Origin: Jiangella alkaliphila
GTDB lineage: Bacteria > Actinomycetota > Actinomycetes > Jiangellales > Jiangellaceae
Direction of reading: 5' to 3'
Assembly (NCBI RefSeq): GCF_900105925.1
Contig: NZ_LT629791.1
Location: 558,001-622,000, forward strand
DNA: 64,000 nucleotides
Position 1 is the stretch's first letter, and each line of letters begins with the position of its first letter. This document shows positions 35,748-46,502 of this stretch, piece by piece. The notes under the pieces were generated by a model. It saw only the letters and a program-made list of their open reading frames with translations. It was not told the origin of the DNA and searched no databases. A program made the position numbers and the translations under genes.

Positions 35748-37181
35748 CTACAGGATCGGGGACGGGGTGTAGGCGGCCGCCACCGGATGGGCGGCGGCGA
35801 TCTCGTCCACCCTCGCCACGACGGCGCCGACCTGGGCGCGAGCGGCGCCGGTGAACTCAAGCGGCGCCCGGACCAGCGAGTCCAGGTGCGCCCGGTCCAG
35901 CCCGAGCCGCGGGTCGGCGGCCAGCCGCGAGAACAGCTCGTTCCGCGACGCACCCTGCTCACGCATGGACAGCGCGACGGCGACGGCGTGCTCCTTGATG
36001 ACCTCGTGCGCCGTCTCGCGCCCGACGCCGGCCTTGACGGCGGCCATGAGGACCAACGTCGTCGCGAGGAAGGGCAGGTAGCGGTCGAGCTCACGGGCGA
36101 TGACCGCGGGGTAGGCGCCGAACTCGTCGAGGACGGTGAGGAACGTCTCGAACAGGCCGTCCACCGCGAAGAAGGCGTCGGGCAGCGCGACCCGGCGCAC
36201 GACCGAGCAGAACACGTCGCCCTCGTTCCACTGCGCGCCGGCCAGCTCCGCCGCCATGGACGCGTAGCCGCGGAGCACGACCGCGAGGCCGTTGACCCGC
36301 TCGCAGGAGCGGGTGTTCATCTTGTGCGGCATGGCGCTGGAGCCGACCTGGCCGGCCTTGAACCCCTCGGTGACCAGCTCCTGCCCGGCCATCAGCCGGA
36401 TGGTGGTGGCCAGCGAGGACGGCCCCGCGGCCACCTGGACCAGCGCGGACACGACGTCGTGGTCGAGCGAGCGCGGGTAGACCTGGCCCACGCTGGTGAG
36501 CACCCGCTCGAACCCCAGGTGCGCGGCGATGCGCTGCTCCAGCGACGCGAGCCGGGCGTCGTCGCCGCCGAGGAGGTCGAGCATGTCCTGCGCGGTGCCG
36601 ACCGGGCCCTTGATGCCGCGCAGCGGGTACCTCGCCAGCAGCTCCGACACCCGGTCGAACGCCGCGAGCGTCTCGTCGGCCGCCGACGCGAACCGCTTGC
36701 CCAGCGTCGTCGCCTGGGCGGGGACGTTGTGGCTGCGCCCGGCCATGACGGTCTCGGCGTGCTCGGCGGCCCGCGCGGCCAGCCGGACGAGGACGGCGAC
36801 CATGCGGTCGCGGACGTGCTCGAGGGAGAGGCGGATCTGCAGCTGCTCGACGTTCTCGGTGAGGTCGCGGCTGGTCATGCCCTTGTGGACGTGCTCGTGG
36901 CCGGCCAGCGCGTTGAACTCCTCGATGCGCGCCTTGACGTCGTGGCGCGTCACCCGCTCGCGCGCGGCGATGGAGTCGAGGTCGACGTTCTCGAGCACCG
37001 CCTGGTACGCCTCGACCACACCGTCGGGGACGTCGACGCCGAGGTCGCGCTGAGCCTGCAGGACGGCAAGCCACAGCCGCCGCTCCAGGACGATCTTGTT
37101 CTGCTGCGACCACAGCCGGGCCAGCTCCGGCGAGGCGTAGCGGGCGGCGAGGACATCGGGGATCGAGGGCTTGTCGGGCAC
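35748..37181 (-). CDS. purB: Adenylosuccinate lyase (477 aa)
   Basis: Fumarase/aspartase-superfamily lyase that forms AMP from adenylosuccinate and AICAR from SAICAR. GMTSRDLTENVEQLQIRLSL and SHNVPAQATTLGKRFASAADE supply the substrate-binding His/Thr residues, and GSSAMPHKMNTRSCERVNGL is the signature with the flexible active-site loop. Length is normal. GTG 37181 (VPDKPSIPDVLAARYASPE) fits the family start, but only a weak GGAG lies 2 nt before it, so the start is less certain than the identity. Confidence 0.93.
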   Translation of the reverse strand: MPDKPSIPDVLAARYASPELARLWSQQNKIVLERRLWLAVLQAQRDLGVDVPDGVVEAYQAVLENVDLDSIAARERVTRHDVKARIEEFNALAGHEHVHKGMTSRDLTENVEQLQIRLSLEHVRDRMVAVLVRLAARAAEHAETVMAGRSHNVPAQATTLGKRFASAADETLAAFDRVSELLARYPLRGIKGPVGTAQDMLDLLGGDDARLASLEQRIAAHLGFERVLTSVGQVYPRSLDHDVVSALVQVAAGPSSLATTIRLMAGQELVTEGFKAGQVGSSAMPHKMNTRSCERVNGLAVVLRGYASMAAELAGAQWNEGDVFCSVVRRVALPDAFFAVDGLFETFLTVLDEFGAYPAVIARELDRYLPFLATTLVLMAAVKAGVGRETAHEVIKEHAVAVALSMREQGASRNELFSRLAADPRLGLDRAHLDSLVRAPLEFTGAARAQVGAVVARVDEIAAAHPVAAAYTPSPIL

Positions 37182-37222
37182 GACTCCATTGTCCCGCACG
37201 ACGGCCCGCAGGTCGGCACCAC

Positions 37223-37256
37223 CCGTTTGGAGATCGGTCGTTCGGGCACCAAACGG
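37223..37256. promoter_or_regulatory. Inverted repeat between purB and the small membrane protein gene
   Basis: CCGTTTGG (37223-37230) and CCAAACGG (37249-37256) form perfect 8-bp arms, 26 bp before the small gene's start and 42 bp from the purB start. It may be an operator for either divergent gene. No regulator is identified. Confidence 0.4.
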
Positions 37257-37281
37257 TCGGGAATGAGAAGAAGGAGGCACC

Positions 37282-37425
37282 ATGGAATTCGTGCTCTGGA
37301 TCCTGGCCGTGATCCTCGTGATCGCGGGCATCGTCTCGTTGGTCCGCGGCCAGATGCTGTGGGGCATCGTCCTGATCGTCGTCGGCCTGCTGGTCGGGCC
37401 TGGCGGCGTGAGCATCTTCACCTGA
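37282..37425 (+). CDS. GPGG-motif small membrane protein (47 aa)
   Basis: Two short hydrophobic segments (VLWILAVILVIAGIVSLV and MLWGIVLIVVGLLV) end in GPGGVSIFT. The GPGG motif after the second helix marks a recognised group of tiny actinobacterial membrane proteins of unknown function. AAGGAGG 4-5 nt before the ATG supports real translation. It stands alone, divergent from purB. Confidence 0.8.
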   Translation: MEFVLWILAVILVIAGIVSLVRGQMLWGIVLIVVGLLVGPGGVSIFT

Positions 37426-37461
37426 CGCACGTACGCCGTGGCACGGCCGCGGCCGGCGCAC

Positions 37462-38076
37462 TCAGCCGGCCGCGAGCCGTGGCACTTCCGCGAGGAACCT
37501 GCGCAGGACCGCCCGGATCCGCCCCGGCGGCATCCGGCCGGGCACGAACATCGCCTGGGTGGCCAGCCCGTCGACGAACACGTGCAGGTACTCCGCCCAG
37601 GTCTCCACCCGCGGGTCGACGTCCACCGGCTCACCCTCGAAGCCGGCCAGCGCGAACACCGCCTCGACGTAGAGGCGGCGCTGCCCGTCCCACGCCTCCT
37701 CGGCGCCGGCCAGCGGCTCCTGACGTGACCACTCCGTCACCGCGAGCCACAGCAGGAACTCCTCGCGCCGCGGCTCGTCGAGCGGGATCAGCTCCTCGAC
37801 CAGCGTGGCGATCAGCTCCAGCAGCGGCAGCCGCGACCGCTCGGCCTCCAGCCGCTCGCGGATGCGCTGCCCCACCCGCTCGTTGACCACCGCCGCCACG
37901 AACTCGCGCAGCTCACGCTGGGTGGAGAAGTAGTAGCGCAGCGCCCCGGTCGACCAGCCGGCCTCGGCCGCCACCGTCCGCACGGACGCCCCCGCGGCGC
38001 CGTCACGCACCACCACTCGGAGCGCCGCCTCGGCCAGCTCGAGCCGGCGCTGCTCGTGGTCGACCACCTTCGGCAT
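37462..38076 (-). CDS. TetR-family transcriptional regulator (204 aa)
   Basis: N-terminal helix-turn-helix at residues 10-55 (LAEAALRVVVRDGAAGASVRTVAAEAGWSTGALRYYFSTQRELREFV). The C-terminal domain is of the BetI/TetR_C_6-like type (EFLLWLAVTEWSRQEPLAGAEEAW). It is divergent from the GAP-family gene, with a large inverted repeat in the 71-bp gap, so it probably represses both genes. Confidence 0.88.
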   Translation of the reverse strand: MPKVVDHEQRRLELAEAALRVVVRDGAAGASVRTVAAEAGWSTGALRYYFSTQRELREFVAAVVNERVGQRIRERLEAERSRLPLLELIATLVEELIPLDEPRREEFLLWLAVTEWSRQEPLAGAEEAWDGQRRLYVEAVFALAGFEGEPVDVDPRVETWAEYLHVFVDGLATQAMFVPGRMPPGRIRAVLRRFLAEVPRLAAG

Positions 38077-38089
38077 GGACTCTTTCTAT

Positions 38090-38122
38090 CACGGATGTGC
38101 TAATTTATTTCGCACACCCGTG
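38090..38122. promoter_or_regulatory. TetR operator in the TetR/GAP divergent promoter
   Basis: CACGGATGTGC (38090-38100) and GCACACCCGTG (38112-38122) are inverted with one mismatch, separated by an AT-rich 11-bp spacer. That spacer contains TAATTT (38101-38106), a probable -10 box for the GAP gene. Binding would occlude the promoter. Confidence 0.7.
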
Positions 38123-38147
38123 TTGCAACGTCCCGAAGGAGACCACC

Positions 38148-38870
38148 GTGGGGCTCGACGTCATCCTGCCGGTCTATGGCCTGGCCTTGCTCGACACCAT
38201 GAGCCCGGCCACCATCGGCATCTCGATCTACCTGCTGCTGACCGCCGGTGCGCGGACGCCGCGGCTGCTGTTCAGCTACCTGGCCACGGTCGCGCTGTTC
38301 TACTTCGGCCTCGGCACCGCGCTGATGACCGGGCTCGGCGCACTCGTCGACTCGCTCGGCGACGCGGTGAACGGCCGGACCGCGTACCTGATCCAGGCCG
38401 GCATCGGCGCCGCCCTGTTCGTCGGCGCCTGGTTCGTGCCGACGAAGAAGAAGGACGCCGGCGACGGTGCCGGCGAAGGCGGCGGGGGCGGACGGCGGGA
38501 GCGGCGGGCCGGGCGGGCGCAGACGGTGCCGGCGATGGTCGGGCTCGGCGTCACCACCGGCCTGCTGGAGGCCGCGACGGCGCTGCCGTACCTCGCCGCG
38601 ATCGGCCTGATGACGTCGAACGAGCTGAGCCCGGCGCAGTGGGCGCCGCTGCTGGCCGGCTACAACCTGATCATGGTGCTGCCGGGCGTGCTGCTGTTCC
38701 TGGTCTGGCGGGTGGCCGGCGAGCGCGTGCGGGCACGGTTCGAGCGGTTCCGCGACTGGCTGCAGGCCAACTCCGCCGAGACGCTGGGCTGGATCATGGG
38801 CATCGCCGGCGTCCTGCTGGTCCGCGACGCGGTCTACGTGCTGAACACCGAGTTCCAGCTCTTCGGCTGA
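38148..38870 (+). CDS. GAP/Sap-family (LysE-like) membrane protein (240 aa)
   Basis: Six predicted helices begin with VILPVYGLALLDTMSPATIGISIYLLLT, the family's N-terminal signature. The central cytoplasmic loop is unusually Gly/Arg-rich (GAGEGGGGGRRERRAGRAQ). Relatives include Mycobacterium Sap (linked to sulfolipid export) and LysE-type exporters, so lipid or small-molecule export is plausible but unproven. GTG 38148 is preferred since GAAGGAG lies upstream and the in-frame upstream codons cover the operator. Confidence 0.8.
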   Translation: MGLDVILPVYGLALLDTMSPATIGISIYLLLTAGARTPRLLFSYLATVALFYFGLGTALMTGLGALVDSLGDAVNGRTAYLIQAGIGAALFVGAWFVPTKKKDAGDGAGEGGGGGRRERRAGRAQTVPAMVGLGVTTGLLEAATALPYLAAIGLMTSNELSPAQWAPLLAGYNLIMVLPGVLLFLVWRVAGERVRARFERFRDWLQANSAETLGWIMGIAGVLLVRDAVYVLNTEFQLFG

Positions 38871-38880
38871 CGACCACGTG

Positions 38881-38893
38881 CTAGCATCCTAGC
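38881..38893 (+). promoter_or_regulatory. Direct-repeat operator and leaderless promoter of the RHH gene
   Basis: Two CTAGC boxes (38881-38885, 38889-38893) frame TAGCAT (38882-38887), a -10 box placed 7 nt before ATG 38895. Ribbon-helix-helix dimers commonly bind short paired boxes of this spacing, so autoregulation is likely. Confidence 0.55.
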
Positions 38894-38894
38894 C

Positions 38895-39050
38895 ATGGCC
38901 GACAAGGTGCAGTTCAACGTCTATCTGCCGCCCGACGTCGTCCGCGCCACGAAGCACCGCAGCATCGACGAGGAGCTGAGCCTGTCGGCGTTCGTCGAGA
39001 AGGTGCTCCGGCTGTACCTCGCCACCGCGGAGCAGGAGGATCCCCGATGA
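38895..39050 (+). CDS. Ribbon-helix-helix (CopG-like) small regulator (51 aa)
   Basis: [43 protein letters not shown] shows the beta strand and two helices of an RHH DNA-binding protein. It overlaps the following VOC gene (ATGA) and is probably leaderless. The pair recalls antitoxin-type operons, but the partner is a VOC protein rather than a toxin, so control of a resistance or detoxification gene is more likely. Confidence 0.75.
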   Translation: MADKVQFNVYLPPDVVRATKHRSIDEELSLSAFVEKVLRLYLATAEQEDPR

Positions 39051-39742
39051 CGCTGACCGTCCGCCCGGTGCGGCGCACCCCACATGCCGACGCGTGGGTC
39101 CGGGTCGTCGAGGCGCTCGGCGGCGTCGTCACCGGCCGCGACGGCGACCGCGTCGACCTCGCGCTGGGGCACGGCCGGGTCGCCGTCGTCCAGGCCGGCG
39201 AACCCGGCGCCGAGCTCGGCTTCGAGGCGCCCGACCTGCTCGCCGTGGCCGCCGAGTGCGAGCGCAACGGGCTGGCGACGGTGTCGGCCGGCGGGCGGCT
39301 GGAGGTCACCGGGCCTGACGGCCTGCGGGTACACGTCGACGAGCACCCACCGGTCATGCCGCCGCCCGGCGCCGACCCGGCGCTGTCCACGCTGCCGCTC
39401 TGGTACACGCCGGACGTCGCGGGCGCGGCCGGCGTGCTGAGCCGCCTCGGGCTGGCGCCACGCGTCGCGTCGCACCAGGGCGACTGGGTCGACTTCGTCG
39501 CGCCCGGCGGCGGGCTGGTGGCCGCGCACGGCACCGACCGGCCGAGCGTCCAGGTCTCGTTCGAGTACGACGGCGACGTCCGCCCGCTGGCGGCCCGGCT
39601 GACCGGCCACGACCTGACCGCGTCCGTCGTCGACGAGAACTACGGGCTCACGCTGCGGGTGCCCGACCCCGACGGCACGGGCGACATCTACGTCAACCAG
39701 GTCCAGACCGACCTGCACGGCTACCGCAAGGCGGGTAGTTAG
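39047..39742 (+). CDS. Tandem VOC-fold protein (231 aa)
   Basis: Two VOC-like halves: [43 protein letters not shown] (residues 5-50) and [46 protein letters not shown] (about 112-160), with [18 protein letters not shown] and [14 protein letters not shown] after. Function is unknown; binding or detoxification of a small molecule is typical. It is coupled to the RHH gene. Confidence 0.75.
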   Translation: MTLTVRPVRRTPHADAWVRVVEALGGVVTGRDGDRVDLALGHGRVAVVQAGEPGAELGFEAPDLLAVAAECERNGLATVSAGGRLEVTGPDGLRVHVDEHPPVMPPPGADPALSTLPLWYTPDVAGAAGVLSRLGLAPRVASHQGDWVDFVAPGGGLVAAHGTDRPSVQVSFEYDGDVRPLAARLTGHDLTASVVDENYGLTLRVPDPDGTGDIYVNQVQTDLHGYRKAGS

Positions 39743-39774
39743 GAATGACGCGGTGACGTGACGGGGTTGTTGCT

Positions 39775-39796
39775 GACGGCCGGAGCCCCGGCCGTC
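39775..39796 (+). terminator. Short hairpin after the tandem VOC gene
   Basis: A perfect 9-bp stem (GACGGCCGG/CCGGCCGTC) with a 4-nt loop lies 32 nt past the VOC stop and 26 nt before the LLM oxidoreductase gene. A run of Cs follows, no T-run. Confidence 0.6.
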
Positions 39797-39821
39797 CCCC
39801 GATTCACGAACGAGGCCAGCG

Positions 39822-40601
39822 ATGACCCGACCGATCCGCATCGGTGTCCAGATCCAGCCGCAGCACGCCGACTACCGGGAGATCCGCCGCGCCGCCGCGG
39901 AGGCCGAGGACGCCGGCGTCGACATCGTCTTCAACTGGGACCACTTCTTCCCGCTGCGCGGTGAGCCCGACGGCAAGCACTTCGAGTGCTGGACCATGCT
40001 CGGCGCCTGGGCGGAGCAGACGTCGCGCGTGGAGATCGGCGCGCTGGTGAGCAGCGTCGGCTACCGCAACCCCGAACTGCTGGCCGACATGGCCCGCACC
40101 GTCGACCACATCAGCGACGGCCGGCTGATCCTCGGCATCGGCGGCGGCTGGTTCCGGCGCGACTACGACGAGTACGGCTACGAGTTCGGCACCGCGGGCA
40201 GCCGGCTCGACGACCTCGGCGAGGCGCTGCCGCGGATCAAGAGCCGCTGGTCGGCGCTGAACCCGTCGCCCACCCGCGACATCCCGATCCTCATCGGCGG
40301 TGGCGGCGAGAAGAAGACGCTGCGCCACGTCGCCGAGCACGGGACCATCTGGCACGCCTTCGGCGACGCCGGCGTGCTGCGGCACAAGAGCGAGGTGCTG
40401 GACGGCTGGTGCGCGACCGTCGGCCGCGACCCGAACGAGATCGAGCGCTCGACGGCGGTCAGCGGCCGGCCCGGCGCGGCGGCCGAGCAGCTGGTCGAGC
40501 TGGGCATCACCCTGTTCACCATCAGCGCGTCCGGCCCGCCGTACGACCTCGGCTCGCTGAGCGAGTGGGTGGCCTGGCGCGACCGCGTCAACGCAGCCTG
40601 A
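39822..40601 (+). CDS. LLM-class F420-dependent oxidoreductase (259 aa)
   Basis: TIM-barrel luciferase-like flavin/F420 enzyme: IRIGVQIQPQHADYREIRRAAAEAEDAGVDIVFNWDHFFPL, ALVSSVGYRNPELLADMARTVDHISDGRLILGIGGGWFRRDYDEYG and IPILIGGGGEKKTLRHVAEH. The GIGGGW and IGGGGEKKT loops bind the cofactor phosphate. It matches the actinobacterial TIGR03560-type group. The substrate is unknown. It is convergent with folE. Confidence 0.87.
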   Translation: MTRPIRIGVQIQPQHADYREIRRAAAEAEDAGVDIVFNWDHFFPLRGEPDGKHFECWTMLGAWAEQTSRVEIGALVSSVGYRNPELLADMARTVDHISDGRLILGIGGGWFRRDYDEYGYEFGTAGSRLDDLGEALPRIKSRWSALNPSPTRDIPILIGGGGEKKTLRHVAEHGTIWHAFGDAGVLRHKSEVLDGWCATVGRDPNEIERSTAVSGRPGAAAEQLVELGITLFTISASGPPYDLGSLSEWVAWRDRVNAA

Positions 40602-40623
40602 GCCGGGCCTGCCTGAGCGGCCG

Positions 40624-41210
40624 TCAGCGGCCGATGATCAGGCTCATCGCCTCGGCGCGTGTGGTGGCGTCGCGCAGCTGGCCGCGGACGGCGCTGGTGA
40701 CCGTCTTCGCTCCCGGCTTGCGCACGCCGCGCATCGTCATGCACAGGTGCTCGGCCTCGACGACGACGATGACGCCGGCCGGCTTGAGGAGGTCGACCAG
40801 GGAGTTCGCCACCTGAGAAGTGAGCCGCTCCTGCACCTGCGGCCGCTTGGCGAAGACGTCGACCAGCCGGGCCAGCTTGGACAGCCCGGCGATGCGCCCC
40901 GACGGTCCGGGGATGTAGCCGACGTGGGCGAAGCCGTAGAACGGGACCAGGTGGTGCTCGCACATCGAGGCCAGCTCGATGTCCTTGACCAGCACCATCT
41001 CCTCGTGGCCCAGCTCGAACGTCGTGGTCAGGACGTCAGCGGGGTCCTGGCGCAGGCCGTTGAACATCTCTTCGTACGCCCGGGCGACCCGCGCCGGGGT
41101 GTCGAGCAGGCCGTCGCGCTTGGGGTCCTCGCCGATCGCGACCAGCAGTTCGCGGACGGCCGCCTCCACCCGGGCGTGGTCGAACTGCCCGGGTGGAACC
41201 GGCTCTCGGC

Positions 41211-41214
<4 letters not shown>
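40624..41214 (-). CDS. folE: GTP cyclohydrolase I, type IA (196 aa)
   Basis: First enzyme of tetrahydrofolate synthesis, forming dihydroneopterin triphosphate from GTP. Zinc ligands are in [13 protein letters not shown] (Cys, His) and [16 protein letters not shown] (Cys), and the catalytic His lies in the HHLVPF region. [26 protein letters not shown] is the family core. GTG 41214 overlaps the ftsH stop (GTGA), so folE is coupled to ftsH, an order usual in actinomycetes. Confidence 0.96.
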
Positions 41215-43232
<2,018 letters not shown>

Positions 43233-43447
43233 GATGCGAGACCTGCTGGCCTCGTACCTCCTGTGATCAGCTGGCTTCAGCACACGCCGCGAACGCCCGG
43301 CATGTCCACCGAAGGTGTCGGATCGTCCGACGATACCTTGCGCGGGCCTGCGCGACCATTCCGGCAGGTCTGGTACATGCTGAGAACGTCGCAGGTGAGC
43401 CGCTGTGTTCCCGGTGGGCTCGACAACTCCGTCACATCGCTTGCACG

Positions 43448-43999
43448 TCAGCTGTAGACGTGCGGCGCCAGCGTACCGACGACCCGCAGGTTGCGGTACC
43501 GCTCGGCGTAGTCGAGGCCGTAGCCGACGACGAACGCGTTGGGGATGTCGTAGCCGACGTACTTGACGTCGACGGCGGTCTTGGCGGCCTCCGGCTTGCG
43601 CAGCAGCGTGCACACCTCGACCGACGCCGGCCCGCGCGAGCGCAGGTTCGACACCAGCCACGACAGCGTCAGCCCGGTGTCGATGATGTCCTCGACGACG
43701 AGCACGTGCCGGTCGGTGATGTCGGTGTCGAGGTCCTTGACGATGCGCACCACGCCGCTGGAGCGGGTGCCGGAGCCGTAGGACGAGATGGCCATCCAGT
43801 CCTGCTCGACGTGCCGCGACAGGTGCCGGCTGAGATCGGCCATCACCATGATCGCGCCCTTGAGCACGCCGACGAGCAGCAGGTCCTGGCCCTCGTAGTC
43901 GCGCTCGATGGCGGCGGCCAGCTCAGCCAGTTTTCCTTGGATCTCCTCCTCGGTCAGGAGGATCTTCTCGAGGTCGCCGTCGACGTGTTCTGGATCCAC
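43448..43999 (-). CDS. hpt: Hypoxanthine phosphoribosyltransferase (183 aa)
   Basis: Purine salvage enzyme joining hypoxanthine or guanine to [25 protein letters not shown] is the PPi-loop region, [20 protein letters not shown] is the PRPP-binding motif, and [26 protein letters not shown] is the base-binding and C-terminal segment. GAGGAG-type sites lie nearby and the ATG at 43999 fits the family. It lies downstream of tilS, separated by a 146-bp gap filled by a large inverted repeat. Confidence 0.95.
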   Translation of the reverse strand: MDPEHVDGDLEKILLTEEEIQGKLAELAAAIERDYEGQDLLLVGVLKGAIMVMADLSRHLSRHVEQDWMAISSYGSGTRSSGVVRIVKDLDTDITDRHVLVVEDIIDTGLTLSWLVSNLRSRGPASVEVCTLLRKPEAAKTAVDVKYVGYDIPNAFVVGYGLDYAERYRNLRVVGTLAPHVYS

Positions 44000-44030
44000 A
44001 ACGGCAGCCTTTCACACGCGGGGCCTAGGG

Positions 44031-44131
44031 GTGTGGGGAGGCGGAGGTTGCTACGCAGGCTCCGCTTCGCGGCGGTGAAGCATGCCGCGCGCGCTCTTGA
44101 CGCCTGCTCCGCATCCTCCGCCTCCCCACAC
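44031..44131. repeat. Nested inverted repeat between tilS and hpt
   Basis: Perfect 17-bp arms (44031-44047, GTGTGGGGAGGCGGAGG; 44115-44131) enclose GCAGGC/GCCTGC arms and an inner hairpin CGCGGC-N10-GCCGCG. The 101-bp unit fills the gap between tilS (stop at 44146) and hpt (start at 43999), both read leftward. It could be a terminator/attenuator for tilS or a small palindromic insertion. Confidence 0.7.
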
Positions 44132-44145
44132 CGCGCCGGCTCTGC

Positions 44146-45228
44146 TCACCGGCCGCCGTCTCCCTTGCTGGGGGCGATGTGCAAGCGGCCGTCGCGGCGG
44201 GTGGCGCGCAGACCGCCGGGGACATCGATGCCGGCCTGCCCGCGCCACGCCGTCACGAGCGCGTCGACGGCCGCGACGTGGGCGGCGGTCAGATCGGTGG
44301 GCGGGCTGCCGGCGGCGATCGCGGCCCGGCGCAGCACCCGCCAGCGCACCGCCCGCGGCAGCTCCGCCAACCCGGCGACGTCCAGCCCCGCACCCTCCGA
44401 CTGTTGATCATGGAGAAGGTCGGCTTCCCGGCGCGCTGGGACCCGACCTTCTCCATGATCAACTCCGGAGTCGGGGGACGCGGGGGACGCGGGATCGGCG
44501 AGGGCGGCGAGGACGGCGGCGGCCTGGGCATCGAGGGCGTCGGCGTCGGCGCGGGCGAGGTCGGCGGTGCGGGCCAGCGCCTCGGCGACCCCGGGGCCGA
44601 GCTCGGCCTCGAGCACCGGCAGCACCCGATGCCTGACCCGGGCGCGCGCGTAGGCGGCGTCCTCATTGTGCGGGTCCTCCCACGGCGTCAGCCCGGCCGG
44701 CAGCGCCGCCCGCACGACGTCGCGGCGCAGGGCGAGCAGGGGCCGTCGCACCAGGCCCGATCGGTCCGCCATGCCGGACAGCGACCGCGGCCCGGACCCG
44801 CGGGCCAGCCCCAGCAGGACGGTCTCGGCCTGGTCGTCGAGCGTGTGCCCCAGCAGCACGGCCGCCGCGCCGACCCGGGCCGCCGACGCCGTCAGCGCCG
44901 CGTACCGGGCCGACCGCGCGTTGCCCTCCGGACCGTCCGGCCCGCGCGACGCGTCGAGGTGGACGGTGACGACGGGGTCCAGGCCCAGGCCGCCGCACAG
45001 CGCGGCGGCCGTCGACCGCGCACGCTGCGCCGAACCCGCCTGCAGTCCGTGGTCGATGCAGACCGCGCCGGCCCGCAGCCCGGCCCGCGCCGCCACCCAC
45101 GCCGTCGCCGCGGCGAGGGACAGCGAGTCGGCGCCGCCGGAGCAGGCGACCAGCACCGTGGCGCCGTCCGGCAGATCCGCGAGCGCCGTGCGGACGGCCC
45201 GCCGGACGTCGAGGTGCGGGTGCCCCAT
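44146..45228 (-). CDS. tilS: tRNA(Ile)-lysidine synthase (360 aa), with palindrome-derived insertion
   Basis: Modifies C34 of the tRNA-Ile CAU anticodon to lysidine so that it reads [27 protein letters not shown] has the PP-loop SGGADS, and [25 protein letters not shown] is the second N-type-ATPase motif, followed by [15 protein letters not shown]. The C-terminal domain carries an insertion at about residues 255-276 ([20 protein letters not shown]) encoded by an almost perfect 61-bp palindrome that keeps the frame. The gene probably still works, since the insertion is in a linker between helices. Classical actinobacterial order with hpt and ftsH. Confidence 0.93.
   Translation of the reverse strand: MGHPHLDVRRAVRTALADLPDGATVLVACSGGADSLSLAAATAWVAARAGLRAGAVCIDHGLQAGSAQRARSTAAALCGGLGLDPVVTVHLDASRGPDGPEGNARSARYAALTASAARVGAAAVLLGHTLDDQAETVLLGLARGSGPRSLSGMADRSGLVRRPLLALRRDVVRAALPAGLTPWEDPHNEDAAYARARVRHRVLPVLEAELGPGVAEALARTADLARADADALDAQAAAVLAALADPASPASPDSGVDHGEGRVPARREADLLHDQQSEGAGLDVAGLAELPRAVRWRVLRRAAIAAGSPPTDLTAAHVAAVDALVTAWRGQAGIDVPGGLRATRRDGRLHIAPSKGDGGR
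44403..44463. repeat. 61-bp palindromic element inside tilS
   Basis: Perfect 21-bp arms (44403-44423 and 44443-44463, starting GTTGATCATGGAGAAGG) enclose a 19-nt centre that itself has TCCC/GGGA pairing. Short outer arms CCGACT/AGTCGG flank it. The inserted codons stay open through tilS. The motif resembles the GATCATGGAGAA palindromic elements I recall from actinomycete genomes; no other copy is visible in this window. Confidence 0.8.
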
Positions 45229-45238
45229 GGGCGGAGCG

Positions 45239-46345
45239 TCAGTCGTGGCCGAGCGCCGGCTGGCCGTGCACCCGGCGCACCCAGGCGATCGGGTCGGCGA
45301 TCTCGTCCTTGGTCGGCAGCGTGGCCGGCGACTCCCAGATGCGGTTGAAGCCGGCCATGCCGACCCGGTCGACGACGGCGTTCACGAACGCGGCGCCGTC
45401 GCGGTACTGGCGCATCTTGGCGTCGAGGCCGAGCAGCCGGCGGATCGTGCGGTCGAGCCCGACCGAGGAGTAGCGGCGGCGCTGGAACCGGCGCCGGATG
45501 GTCTCGACGGACGGGATGACGTCGGGGCCGACGCCGTCCATGACGACGTCGGCGTGGCCCTCGAGCAGCGACATGAACGCCGTCACGCGGTCGAGGACGG
45601 CCTTCTGCGCCGGGGTCTGGACGAGGTCGAGCACCGAGCCGGCGCCATCGGCGGACCGGGCGCTCTCGCCGAGTGCGCGGACGGCTTCGCGTGCCCGGGT
45701 CAGGAACGCGCCGGGGTCGACGTCGGTGGCCTCGACGAACGACTCGATCTCGCCGGCCAGGTGGTCGCGCAGCCACGGCACCGCGGTGAACTGCACCCGG
45801 TGCGTCTCTTCGTGCAGCGTGACCCACAGGCGGAAGTCGTGCGGGTCGACGCCCAGCTCGCGCTCGACGTGGACGATGTTGGGCGCGACGAGCAGCAGCC
45901 GGCCCTGCGCGCCGTCGTCGGGGCCGCCGAGCCGGCCGGACCAGAACGGGTCGAACTGGCCGAGCACCTTGCTGGCCAGGAACGCCAGCAGCGCGCCGGT
46001 CTGCAGCCCGGTGACCTTGGGGCCGACCCGCTGGAACGGGGTGCGCTCGCGGCCCTTCTGCAGCTTGCGCTGCAGCGGCGCGATGATCGTGCGCATGCTC
46101 TGAGCGTTGGCCCGGGCCCAGTTGCCGCGGTCGACGACCACCAGCGGCGCGTAGCCGAGCGAGGCGTCGAGGCCGGTGAAGCCCTTGACGTGCGCCTCGG
46201 CCTCGGCGGCGAGTCGGCGCAGCTCGGCCACCGCCTCGCGGGCCTCGGTGTCGGTGACGGCCGGGCCGGGACCGGCGAGTCGTTGCGCAGTCGCGACCGC
46301 GAGATCCCAGTCGACCATGTCGGGAGCGGCGTCAGCGGTCGTCAT
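45239..46345 (-). CDS. Zinc-dependent metalloprotease, DUF2342/TIGR03624 family (368 aa)
   Basis: Actinobacterial zincin of unknown substrate. [23 protein letters not shown] holds HEExH with a Glu-rich neighbour, [21 protein letters not shown] and [16 protein letters not shown] (a third ligand region) are conserved in the family. No signal peptide. ATG 46345 is probably leaderless: TAGCGT lies 6 nt upstream on the minus strand (46352-46357). It sits immediately upstream of tilS with an 11-bp gap, the usual arrangement. Confidence 0.88.
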   Translation of the reverse strand: MTTADAAPDMVDWDLAVATAQRLAGPGPAVTDTEAREAVAELRRLAAEAEAHVKGFTGLDASLGYAPLVVVDRGNWARANAQSMRTIIAPLQRKLQKGRERTPFQRVGPKVTGLQTGALLAFLASKVLGQFDPFWSGRLGGPDDGAQGRLLLVAPNIVHVERELGVDPHDFRLWVTLHEETHRVQFTAVPWLRDHLAGEIESFVEATDVDPGAFLTRAREAVRALGESARSADGAGSVLDLVQTPAQKAVLDRVTAFMSLLEGHADVVMDGVGPDVIPSVETIRRRFQRRRYSSVGLDRTIRRLLGLDAKMRQYRDGAAFVNAVVDRVGMAGFNRIWESPATLPTKDEIADPIAWVRRVHGQPALGHD

Positions 46346-46351
46346 ACCTCC

Positions 46352-46357
46352 ACGCTA
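46352..46357 (-). promoter_or_regulatory. Leaderless -10 box of the DUF2342 protease gene
   Basis: TAGCGT on the minus strand is separated from ATG 46345 by six bases (GGAGGT), the spacing expected when transcription starts at the ATG. The GGAGG itself is too close to act as a ribosome site. Confidence 0.5.
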
Positions 46358-46388
46358 CGTCACTGATCGCCAGGAGACGCCAATCACA

Positions 46389-46498
46389 TGGAGTCGTCGG
46401 CCCGGGCAAGCTCCTGTACGGCCACCCCGTTCCTGCGCCTCGCACCGACGGTTTCGAGGAGACCTCCGGCCCCCTGTCACCGCCGGTCTTGCCCGGCC
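46389..46498 (+). repeat. ~110-bp structured dispersed element, copy 1 (between dacB and the DUF2342 gene)
   Basis: Matches the minus strand of 30166-30273 at roughly four of five bases. The arms GGCCCGGGCAAG and CTTGCCCGGCC pair with one bulged C. An inner GAGG-AGA-CCTC hairpin is kept. It reads toward the dacB stop codon, ending 4 nt from it, and nearly fills the intergenic space. Confidence 0.75.
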
Positions 46499-46502
46499 CT
46501 CC

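Noticed and set aside
43233-43447. Possible small gene or alternative ftsH start after AGGAGG
   Set aside because: No start codon follows the AGGAGG at usable distance in the ftsH frame and no convincing small frame is seen; it is probably just the ftsH promoter region.
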